Of a DNA stretch of 64,000 bases, positions 51,788 to 58,364 are shown piece by piece. Under the pieces are notes generated by a model. The model was not told the origin of the DNA, made no database searches, and saw only the letters and a list, made by a program, of their open reading frames with translations. The translations under genes were made by a program, and so were the position numbers. Every line of letters starts with the position of its first letter. Position 1 is the stretch's first letter. Source of the DNA: G965222535 sp965222535 (GTDB lineage: Bacteria; Pseudomonadota; Gammaproteobacteria; HK1); the NCBI GenBank assembly GCA_965222535.1, contig OZ244957.1:1488001-1552000 (forward strand), read 5' to 3'.

Positions 51788-52403
51788 GTCTTATCTGCGC
51801 CACAGTCCTTTAGCTTCCCTCGGACTGCAAGCGCTGTCTGCGGCACCTAGGCAACACCATTGCCTGCGGTTGCGTGAGATGCCGGTGCGCGGGCAATTGG
51901 CGCTGCGTGGCGGCGATAGCGACACAGCGGAAGCATTTGCCACCGCTGTCAGCGCGGTGTTGGGATTCCCCCCGCCGCAACCGTGCAGCGCCAGCGTTGC
52001 GGCGGCGGACAACGCCGACAAAATGCTTTGGCTCGGCCCCGACGAATGGTTGGTGAGCGTGCGCTACGGGATGCAAGGCGGCGTCGAGACGGCGCTGCGC
52101 GAGCAATTGTCGCCTCTCCACCATGCCATCACCGATGTATCCCACAGCCGCTGCATCATCGAGGTAAGCGGCGACAACGCCCGCAAAGTGCTGCAAAAAG
52201 GCTGCGCCATTGACCTGCACGAACGCGCCTTCAACGTTGGCGACTGCGTCCAATCTCAGTTGGCGCGCTGCCATCTGCTGCTGCATCAGACAGCCACTGC
52301 GCCGCTCTGCTACGAGCTCTATATCCACCGCAGCTTTGCTTGTTACGCCTACCACTGGCTTACTGACGCTGCCAGTGAGTACCAATCCATCAGCGCGACT
52401 TGA
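51780..52403 (+). CDS. soxG: Sarcosine oxidase gamma subunit
   Basis: Small GcvT-like subunit of heterotetrameric sarcosine oxidase, 207 residues. The start is the GTG at 51780, chosen because AAAGGAG lies 9 nt upstream and because it overlaps the soxA stop, which implies translational coupling; an upstream in-frame ATG at 51756 lacks such a site. Family text: REMPVRGQLALRGGDSD, MLWLGPDEWLVSV, AITDVSHSRCIIEVSGDNARKVLQKGCAIDLHERAF and ARCHLLLHQT. Located directly downstream of soxA, and followed by tRNA-Arg on the other strand. Confidence 0.93.
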   Translation: MVESYLRHSPLASLGLQALSAAPRQHHCLRLREMPVRGQLALRGGDSDTAEAFATAVSAVLGFPPPQPCSASVAAADNADKMLWLGPDEWLVSVRYGMQGGVETALREQLSPLHHAITDVSHSRCIIEVSGDNARKVLQKGCAIDLHERAFNVGDCVQSQLARCHLLLHQTATAPLCYELYIHRSFACYAYHWLTDAASEYQSISAT

Positions 52404-52432
52404 AGGCCGCGCACCGCCGCGGTACAACGCGT

Positions 52433-52509
52433 TGGCGCGCCCGACAGGATTTGAACCTGTGACCTTTGGCTTCGGAGACCAACGCTCTATCCAACTGAGC
52501 TACGGGCGC
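52433..52509 (-). tRNA. tRNA-Arg (anticodon CCG)
   Basis: Full cloverleaf on the minus strand: acceptor GCGCCCG pairs with CGGGCGC, D arm GCTC/GAGC, anticodon stem TTGGT/GCCAA with loop CTCCGAA (anticodon CCG, reading the Arg codon CGG), T arm ACAGG-TTCAAAT-CCTGT, discriminator G, and an encoded CCA at 52433-52435. Its 5' end faces the lower-GC patch at 52.5-56.2 kb. Confidence 0.95.
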
Positions 52510-52935
52510 TGATTGACTGGGGCGCGGAGATTATATGCCAGACGCAAAACTTGCATTTTAGGCAATCGAGCAGCAACAGACAACGCTAAAACCTGCCTAA
52601 CGCAAGGGGGCCTCAACTCGCTTGTGAGCCAAAACTCCCCATAAATCAAAAAAATGCTACACTTAATGCTCCCACAACAAGTCGTCTACGGCGCTATGCG
52701 GCGCTTGCGGGTTAAAATAATATCCATAAATATCAATAGGTTATGAATTCGTTATCCGTCCTCATGAGCTCAAAAAAACTTAATTGGACCTATTGCGGGA
52801 CTATTAAACTTGGTTCAACCCATCAGTATTGTTGTATACTAGATTGGTGTACGACCCGATCATTCAATTGCAACGGTTGGATGGTTATATCATGTTTAGA
52901 TTCGCGTAGTTCTCAAAACCGTCAAGGTTGATATC
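52510..52935. other. AT-rich intergenic region beside tRNA-Arg, no gene seen
   Basis: 426 nt, clearly lower in GC than the flanking sox genes. It has short AT-rich stretches (CATAAATCAAAAAAATGC, AAAATAATATCCATAAATATC) that could hold promoters. Two similar words, GGTTATATCATG (52879) and GGTTGATATCATG (52927), lie 48 nt apart, the second leading into the next gene. No integrase or att-like copy of the tRNA 3' end was noticed. Confidence 0.45.
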
Positions 52936-53382
52936 ATGAGCGATTTACAAGAGACCGATACCGGCACCCCCCCTTATCTTGAGCACTCGAACGCTGAGTC
53001 CAAAGAACGACTCCCCGCTGAAGAACAAGGGGGCAGACTGAGTGATAGTGAGATTGAAACTCGGCTCAAACAAATCAATGAAGCCCGTTATCTTAAGCAC
53101 TCAGACGATGAGTCCGAAGAACAAGAAGGCCAGTTGAGTCTTAGTGAAATTGAAGCTCTGATCACAGAACAGGAACGGGAGCTCAAAATTCCAAACCGTT
53201 CCGATACCATTCGGAATGCTATCCTTAGTTTCAATATCTATCCTGAAAGGGATCCCTCAAGGTACTTCATAAAAGCCAACATTGCCCGTTCGTCCGCAGC
53301 CGCACTGGCATCGGATTGGAATAACGTATTTAAGGATTTGCACGTCTCTTTTTTGAGAGGCATCGCTAAGATTAAACGCTAG
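52936..53382 (+). CDS. Hypothetical acidic protein
   Basis: 148 residues with no recognised family. The first 75 residues are very acidic and contain an imperfect internal repeat (YLEHSNAESKERL...GGRLSDSEIETRLKQ and YLKHSDDESEEQEGQLSLSEIEALITE). The second half is mixed and ends basic (RGIAKIKR). Soluble, no signal peptide. It starts with ATG after CAAGGTTGATATC. It precedes a DUF2335 membrane protein by 39 nt, so the two are probably co-expressed. Confidence 0.65.
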   Translation: MSDLQETDTGTPPYLEHSNAESKERLPAEEQGGRLSDSEIETRLKQINEARYLKHSDDESEEQEGQLSLSEIEALITEQERELKIPNRSDTIRNAILSFNIYPERDPSRYFIKANIARSSAAALASDWNNVFKDLHVSFLRGIAKIKR

Positions 53383-53421
53383 TTCGTTCGAACAAACAAA
53401 AGTCTCCCGGTAACCATTCTC

Positions 53422-53904
53422 ATGGTAGCTAAACGCAGGAAAACCAGAAATAGTCGAACAAACAAAAAACACCCGGGGGCGTTAGCACAACCATTACCTG
53501 ATGAGCGTAGCCCAGAAACCATCAAGAGCGAGCAGTATGGGGGTATTCTCGCAGTTAAATCTGAGGAGTTCTCCGGTCCCTTACCTCCTCCTGAGCTTCT
53601 CAAGCAATACGATGACATTGTCTCAGGTTTCGCTGATCGTATTATCTCAATGGCCGAGAAAGAACAGAGCCATAGGCATCAATTAGGGCAATCAGCACTG
53701 AGCGGTGTAGTAGCTTCTGCGAAAAGGGGACAAATTCTCGCTTTTACAATTTGTTCGCTGCTCCTATCATGCAGTGCTGGACTTATTGCATTGGACCATG
53801 ACATAGCGGGTGCTATTCTCGGTGGCTCCACTCTCGTCGGATTAGCCTGCATCTTTATTACTGGACGTCGCAAAAAAAACAGCAACCCAACAAGCGACAC
53901 CTGA
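53422..53904 (+). CDS. DUF2335 membrane protein
   Basis: 160 residues. The family core is clear: SGPLPPPELLKQYDDIVSGFADRIISMAEKEQSHRHQLGQSAL (about 50-93), followed by two C-terminal membrane helices (ILAFTICSLLLSCSAGLIAL and IAGAILGGSTLVGLACIFI) and a short basic tail. The first 45 residues are basic and variable. DUF2335 proteins are small bacterial membrane proteins of unknown function, often near mobile or phage-related genes. Confidence 0.85.
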   Translation: MVAKRRKTRNSRTNKKHPGALAQPLPDERSPETIKSEQYGGILAVKSEEFSGPLPPPELLKQYDDIVSGFADRIISMAEKEQSHRHQLGQSALSGVVASAKRGQILAFTICSLLLSCSAGLIALDHDIAGAILGGSTLVGLACIFITGRRKKNSNPTSDT

Positions 53905-54072
53905 TCGGATGTCAACGCAAAGCTAAAAGGTTCCCTTTTTTGTCGTAACTACCTACCCCCAAGCGATAGGCATAGGGCAACCTAAGGACAGGTTGCTTGA
54001 ATCCAACGTCAGGTTACGGCACTGACGATCGCTATTACGATACTGATACCCGCTATTGCCCACGCTATCTTC

Positions 54073-54626
54073 TTATCGCGCCTTTCTACCCTTTCTCGCT
54101 CCTCCGCCTATCCTTTCTCGCTCCTCCATACGATCCGACATTTTCACTATTTCGGGCAAGTAGGCATCCTTGAAAGCATTATAATGCTCGATCAATAAGG
54201 GGAAATCGCCATATATTTCATCGTATATCTTGTGGCGGTTTTCAGGGTTCCTACGGGAGTTTGCAACTTTGCTATTAAGGCGGGCGATATCTTTGATTAG
54301 ATCGGGATATTTTGCTACCAACACTTGATACGCTGCATCCGGGTATTCTTGGCGAACTACATCCAGCTCTTGAGATAATTCCAATAAGACACCATCAAAC
54401 AAGTCGTGATACGCACAATAAAGCGCATGTCTTATTCGTTGTATCAGCTCGGGATGACGGTCTTCCTCTTCACACGTGAGAAATTCCATGACTGCCCGAA
54501 GTGCATATCGAAATTCATTCAGCACTTCAGCCGGAAATTCTTTCTGGTGTGCTCATAGTCCTTACATCGGCCTGCAATCGGATTGTGCAACTGCGCCAGT
54601 TGTTGAATTTCCTTCTTTCGATCCAT
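54073..54626 (-). pseudogene. Frameshifted hypothetical gene
   Basis: Two frames join into one protein: MDRKKEIQQLAQLHNPIAG...YEHTRK (ATG at 54626) runs into a stop 35 codons on, and a second frame continues ...EFPAEVLNEFRYALRAVMEFLTCEEE down to 54073. Restoring one base near 54543 (AAGAATTT read as AAGGAATTT) fuses them into a helical, charged protein of about 184 residues with a basic tail. So this is a 1-nt deletion, real or a sequencing error. Family not recognised. Four nt downstream of the 65-residue gene. Confidence 0.7.
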
Positions 54627-54629
54627 TGA

Positions 54630-54827
54630 TCAGATGCCAAAAAATTCTTTCAGCCTGACCATGCGCGCCGGTTGCTCTTCACGCATTTTTTGTATTTCTT
54701 CATCAGAGGTAACCATGCCCCTTTGAAGCAGAAGATTGCCTCTTGCCAAGCGCTGCATCCTCGATTCCGATATTTCGTCAAGGATGCGCTGTACCTTCTC
54801 CTCAACTGTATTATCTGCTTTTTTCAT
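54630..54827 (-). CDS. Hypothetical small helical protein
   Basis: 65 residues, highly charged and probably all alpha-helical (VEEKVQRILDEISESRMQRLARGNLLLQRGMVTSDEEIQKMREEQPARMVRLKEFFGI). There is no signal or membrane segment. AGAGTCAC precedes the ATG, a weak site. Its stop lies 4 nt before the start of the frameshifted gene, so the two form a small operon. No family recognised. Confidence 0.62.
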   Translation of the reverse strand: MKKADNTVEEKVQRILDEISESRMQRLARGNLLLQRGMVTSDEEIQKMREEQPARMVRLKEFFGI

Positions 54828-55306
54828 GTGACTCTTCCAATAGCGTGGACAATAATAAAATCAGAGGGGTATGAAAAACCACGAGGATTGCCCGCAAGGA
54901 CTGAGGGGCAATTCTTTGGAGGGGCGTCAGACTGCATCCGATGTCGGACGCAAGTCTGGCTGGGTAGCTTATAGCAAAGCTTAAAATCAAGGTTAGCCCC
55001 ATTCTCTTCCGCCCCAAAGGCGGGGGCACTGGGCTTGTTGCAGCAGCGCCGTTCGGCTCCAAAACCGTGTCAAGCTTCGCCTGCCCTCACTCCTGTGGAA
55101 TGGCTTTCTCCGAATGGGGGGAGGGCAGCGTAGAGAGCTTTTGCATATTCCTTACTACCAGCCGTATCTTTTATGGCTAGCTTCCGTAAAGTATATTTAC
55201 AATATCAAGAATCAGCAATAACTTCTGATACTTTCACAAACAATCCATTTGTTTCTGTTTATGGCGTTATGAGGGCCGATAACAAATCCATAACTTATTG
55301 GTATTT
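54828..55306. other. Intergenic region in the lower-GC patch, no gene seen
   Basis: About 480 nt. One open frame on the minus strand (to 55062) has little coding character. A GCCCTCACTCC...GGGGGGAGGGC inverted repeat lies at about 55083-55129. The rest is AT-rich with no signal I can name. Confidence 0.4.
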
Positions 55307-55459
55307 ATGAGTATTATTCTTACCTGTGAGTGTCGCATATCGCCGCAAACGGCTTATTGCGAGACCATCAATGTTGAATTGACCGACACGATTTTGCGCG
55401 AAGCCGTGAAGCTGTATCAGGAGTTGATCTTCCCAACCCTACACAGCAGTGATGCCTAG
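55307..55459 (+). CDS. Possible 50-residue protein or gene fragment
   Basis: MSIILTCECRISPQ...LREAVKLYQELIFPTLHSSDA, 50 codons with ATG and TAG, an amphipathic second half and good local codon use, but no clear ribosome-binding site. It may be the first part of a longer gene cut off by the rearrangement that brought the ksgA fragment next to it. Family not recognised. Confidence 0.4.
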   Translation: MSIILTCECRISPQTAYCETINVELTDTILREAVKLYQELIFPTLHSSDA

Positions 55460-55560
55460 GGTTGCCAATACAGTGCCGAGAACGTCGCAACGCCAACCGG
55501 ATTCAAACACATTTACAACACCCTGCGGGAGGGGGCTGGCGCCTGTCGGGCCGACCTTCA

Positions 55561-55625
55561 ACAGCCGGACAAACTCAAGCCAGCTGCAGCTCCTGAAAGC
55601 GGCGTTGCGGTGCTTTGTCAGGCGG
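55561..55625 (-). pseudogene. Degenerate copy of the ksgA 3' end
   Basis: ACAGCCGGACAAACTC and the ~50 nt after it align with 56452-56515, the last codons of ksgA (ACAGCCGGACAAACTC-AGCCAGTTGCAG), with about three quarters of bases the same and one inserted base. The copy abuts the higA stop codon. So ksgA-derived sequence flanks the higBA module on both sides, suggesting insertion or duplication. Confidence 0.65.
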
Positions 55626-55905
55626 CGTCGAACGCAACTTTTTGGACACCTGAAAGATCGGCTACTTTCCTCGCTAAATATAGGTCATAGTTGTGCTGCA
55701 TCGCCAGCCAACTCTCTGGAGAGCGGCCCAGCCCCTTGGATAAACGTAGCGCCATTTCTGGGCTTATCCCGCTGCGCTCGCTAATAATGCGCGTGAGGGT
55801 CGAAGGGGACACCCCCAAACTATGTGCCAACGAGCGAATGCTGATACCGAACGGCTCGATGTAGGTGGCTCGGATAAACTCCCCTGGATGTGGAGGATTG
55901 TGCAT
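55618..55905 (-). CDS. higA: HigA-family antitoxin
   Basis: Helix-turn-helix antitoxin of a HigB-HigA module, 95 residues from the ATG at 55905 (MHNPPHPGEFIRATYIEPFGIS). The family opening NPPHPGEFIR and the XRE-type HTH with LAHSLGVSPSTLTRIISERSGISPEMALRLSKGLGRSPESWLAMQ are intact. It would bind and silence HigB and repress the operon. One base separates it from the higB stop, in the usual toxin-first order of higBA loci. Confidence 0.93.
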   Translation of the reverse strand: MHNPPHPGEFIRATYIEPFGISIRSLAHSLGVSPSTLTRIISERSGISPEMALRLSKGLGRSPESWLAMQHNYDLYLARKVADLSGVQKVAFDAA

Positions 55906-55906
55906 A

Positions 55907-56185
55907 TCAGTGATAATCCGTGTAATCTGAAACGTGTACGTTGCCGCCCTTGAACTCAAATGTAAGCCGCCAGTTTCCGCTAACCCAAATTGACCAGCGC
56001 CCCTTCAAGTGCCCCTTGAGAGGGTGGAGTCGGTAGCCCGGAATATCCATATCGTCAACGCTCTGTGCGGTATCTAGCGCCGCCAGTTGTAATCGAAGTC
56101 TGCCGGCATGCTGGGTCTGGATCCCAGATCTAGCACCGCTTTCAAAGAACCGTCGAAGCCCCTTGTGCTGGAAAGACGTGATCAC
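55907..56185 (-). CDS. higB: HigB-family toxin (RelE-like ribonuclease)
   Basis: 92-residue RelE-superfamily toxin that cleaves mRNA on the ribosome. Family text: ITSFQHKGLRRFFESG, RLRLQLAALDTAQSVDDMDIPGYRLHPLKGHLKGRWSIWVSGNWRLTFEF and the C-terminal DYTDYH. Full length, so probably functional with the adjacent HigA. The module lies in the lower-GC patch next to ksgA. Confidence 0.94.
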   Translation of the reverse strand: MITSFQHKGLRRFFESGARSGIQTQHAGRLRLQLAALDTAQSVDDMDIPGYRLHPLKGHLKGRWSIWVSGNWRLTFEFKGGNVHVSDYTDYH

Positions 56186-56224
56186 GCACTAAGTATAGCT
56201 TGTTGCGCATCACGCAACAAGCTG

Positions 56225-56415
56225 CCTAGCGCCGTGCATGACCGAGGGCGGTAGTAAGGCTCTGGGATGGTTTAATATTTTAATCCTCAAACTGCACAAG
56301 CAATGCTTGGCAGTTGCGGAGAGATTTGCAGAAAAGACGTTTGTATTGGGGAAAGGGTGAGGGCGTGTTTAACCCACCCAAACGCGGTACCCCCAACTCC
56401 CAGTACAGCCTTCGC
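56225..56415. repeat. Composite dispersed repeat before/after ksgA
   Basis: GCCGTGCATG, GGTAGTAAGGCTCTGGGATGG, TTTTAATCC then hairpin TCAAACTGCACAAGC-AAT-GCTTGGCAGTTGC and GGAGAGATTTGCAG, GACGTTTGTATTGGGGAAAGGGTGAGGGCGTG, TTTAACCCACCCAAACGCGG and CCAGTACAGCC. It is the same composite as at 19785-20012 (inverted there) and 13905-14240. It spans the higB-ksgA space, at the 3' end of ksgA. Confidence 0.65.
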
Positions 56416-56422
56416 TTTTGCC

Positions 56423-57241
56423 TTAGCGGCGGCTTAGCGGGGCGACATTCGACAGCCGGACAAACTCAGCCAGTTGCAGATCTTGCGGGCGGCGCTGCGG
56501 TGCGATGGCGGCCATCGCCAAATGCTCGGCGCTGCACAGCGGGCGCAGCGCATTGGCGATGGTCTTGCGGCGTTTGCCAAAAGCGGCGGCCACCAACTGC
56601 GCAAAAGCGGCTTCATCCTCGGCGTGCGGCGTTGATCCCGGCGCATGCGGCGTCAGTTGCACAAGGCTGGAGTGCACCTTGGGCGGCGGGTAGAAAGCCT
56701 GCGCGTCAACCTGCAACAGCGTGCGGATCTCACAATAATACTGCGCCATCACGCTCAAGCGACCATACGCCGCGGTCGCTGCCGCCGCGGTCAGGCGCAA
56801 AGCGACTTCGCGTTGCAGCATCAGGTACATGGATATAATATGGTGCCGACTGCGCAGCAGATAAAATAACAACGGAGTCGTAATGTAGTATGGCAGATTG
56901 CCGATCACGCGCAACTGCTGATCGCGGTCGAGAGCGCAATCGTCTGCCCACTTCCGAGACAGAATATCGGCGCAGTGTACGCGCAGCCGCTGCGCGTCAA
57001 TAAACCGCTTGGGGAGCGCTTTGGTGTGCAACTTACGCGCCAAGTCACGATCAATCTCGAACACCTCAAGCCGGGCACCGCGTTGCAGCAGCGGCTCGGT
57101 CAAGGCCCCGGTGCCAGGGCCGATCTCGACCAGGCGCTCATCTAGGGCAGGGTTGATCAACGCTACAATCTGCTCAATGACGCTGCGGTCGCGCAAAAAA
57201 TGCTGCCCGAAACGCTTGCGTATCGTATAACCTTTAGGCAT
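56423..57241 (-). CDS. ksgA: 16S rRNA adenine dimethyltransferase KsgA (RsmA)
   Basis: Dimethylates two adenines in helix 45 of 16S rRNA late in small-subunit assembly. 272 residues. Seen: RKRFGQHFLRD at the N-terminus, SAM motif I VEIGPGTGALTEPLL, motif IV NLPYYITTPLLFYLL and the C-terminal helical domain (FYPPPKVHSSLVQL, FGKRRKTIANAL). Apparently complete. A degenerate copy of its last codons lies at 55561-55625. Confidence 0.97.
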   Translation of the reverse strand: MPKGYTIRKRFGQHFLRDRSVIEQIVALINPALDERLVEIGPGTGALTEPLLQRGARLEVFEIDRDLARKLHTKALPKRFIDAQRLRVHCADILSRKWADDCALDRDQQLRVIGNLPYYITTPLLFYLLRSRHHIISMYLMLQREVALRLTAAAATAAYGRLSVMAQYYCEIRTLLQVDAQAFYPPPKVHSSLVQLTPHAPGSTPHAEDEAAFAQLVAAAFGKRRKTIANALRPLCSAEHLAMAAIAPQRRPQDLQLAEFVRLSNVAPLSRR

Positions 57242-57274
57242 CGCTAATAGGTGCCGTGGGAAACCCGCTGCGCC

Positions 57275-57405
57275 CGCTTTTCGAGGCCCCAGCTTATGCG
57301 GTTGGATTGGGGAAAGGTAATATTAATCAATGGCTTACGAAATTACTCAGAGCACCCCTTCCCCTCCATCCTGATCCCCTTCAAGGTTTTTTTTAGGTTC
57401 CCTGA
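57275..57405. repeat. Dispersed repeat, family A, upstream of ksgA
   Basis: CTTTTCGAGGCCCCAGC, GGATTGGGGAAAGGTAATATTAATC, AATGGCTTACGAAATTACTC, GAGCACCCC and a C-rich tract with AGGTTTTTTTTAGG. Same block order as 4106-4225 and 61168-61262. The remaining ~320 nt up to ssb (57406-57725) hold a CCGCG-ATGACAG-CCGCGG inverted repeat and no gene I can support. Confidence 0.55.
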
Positions 57406-57725
57406 TGTAATTATTTGACGCCGCAACGCGCTTGTCGAGTTAAAATGCCGCGATGACAGCCGCGGAAACATGCCGCAGGTGCTTGTGCTTCGCATCGGGT
57501 GGCTGGGTTTGCCGCTCGGATTTGCCGCTCATTGGGGTAGATGGAGCGGCTGATCTGCACCGCTTAGCATGGGGGTTTTGCGCACCGCCCGCAAGGGCAA
57601 CGGCAAGGGCGAATGACTGACTACGATACCGTCATACTACAGGGGGCCTCGAAAAACCTTTCTAGGATGAGGATTGGGGGAAGGGGCACCATGCAAAGAT
57701 ACATAGTCGAGCAAGGGAGAAGATA

Positions 57726-58283
57726 ATGGCAAGAGGCATCAACAAGGCAATCCTGATCGGTAATCTTGGTGCCGATCCAGAAACCCGCTATACCGCCAAT
57801 GGCAGTGTGATCACCAATATCCGTATCGCCACAACCGATCAATGGCGCGATCGTCAAAGCGGCGAGTTGCAGGAACGCACTGAATGGCATCGGGTGGTGT
57901 TTTTCGGTCGCCTCGCTGAAGTCGCCGCGGAGCACATGCGCAAAGGATCGCAATGCTACATTGAAGGCAGGATCCAGACGCGCAAATGGCAAACGCAGGA
58001 TGGGCAGGATCGCTACAGCACTGAGATCATCGCCAGTGAGTTTCAATTCCTCGGCGGGCGCCCGTCCTCTGGCTGGCCCCCTGCAACCGACCACGGCGCG
58101 GGGGCGGCCCACGGCATGCCTCAGGAGGAGGTGGAGGGGGGGCTTGCGCCGGCGCCGCCTGAGCAAGCATCAAGCAATCCCCCAGCGGAACCACACCAGA
58201 GGCAAAGCCAGCCCCCAAGCCAACCCCAACCCCGAGCAGCGACCGGCGCCCCCCCCTTTGACGATGATGATATTCCGTTCTAA
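57726..58283 (+). CDS. ssb: Single-stranded DNA-binding protein
   Basis: Binds single-stranded DNA in replication and repair. 185 residues: OB fold (about 1-112) opening MARGINKAILIGNLGADPETRYTANG, with TEWHRVVFFGRLAEVA and CYIEGRIQTRKW; a long flexible Pro/Gln-rich linker (about 115-172); and the conserved acidic protein-docking tip DDDDIPF. GGGAGAAGATA precedes the ATG. It stands alone, convergent with the DUF499 gene. Confidence 0.97.
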   Translation: MARGINKAILIGNLGADPETRYTANGSVITNIRIATTDQWRDRQSGELQERTEWHRVVFFGRLAEVAAEHMRKGSQCYIEGRIQTRKWQTQDGQDRYSTEIIASEFQFLGGRPSSGWPPATDHGAGAAHGMPQEEVEGGLAPAPPEQASSNPPAEPHQRQSQPPSQPQPRAATGAPPFDDDDIPF

Positions 58284-58364
58284 GGGGGAAGTGTGGAGTG
58301 CGCTGCGGCACTTGATCCGCCGCGCCAGCGGCGTTCAAGGATCGGGCAAGCGTGTACCGGGTTT

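Noticed and set aside
52433..52509. tRNA-Arg as the attachment site of the neighbouring patch
   Set aside because: Integrases usually use the tRNA 3' end, which faces soxG here; no integrase and no duplicated tRNA end were seen.
52743..52931. 62-codon frame after tRNA-Arg
   Set aside because: No ribosome-binding site, low coding character and AT-rich promoter-like sequence.
54811..55062. 83-codon minus-strand frame
   Set aside because: It overlaps the start of the 65-residue gene and has no supporting ribosome-binding site or recognisable domain.
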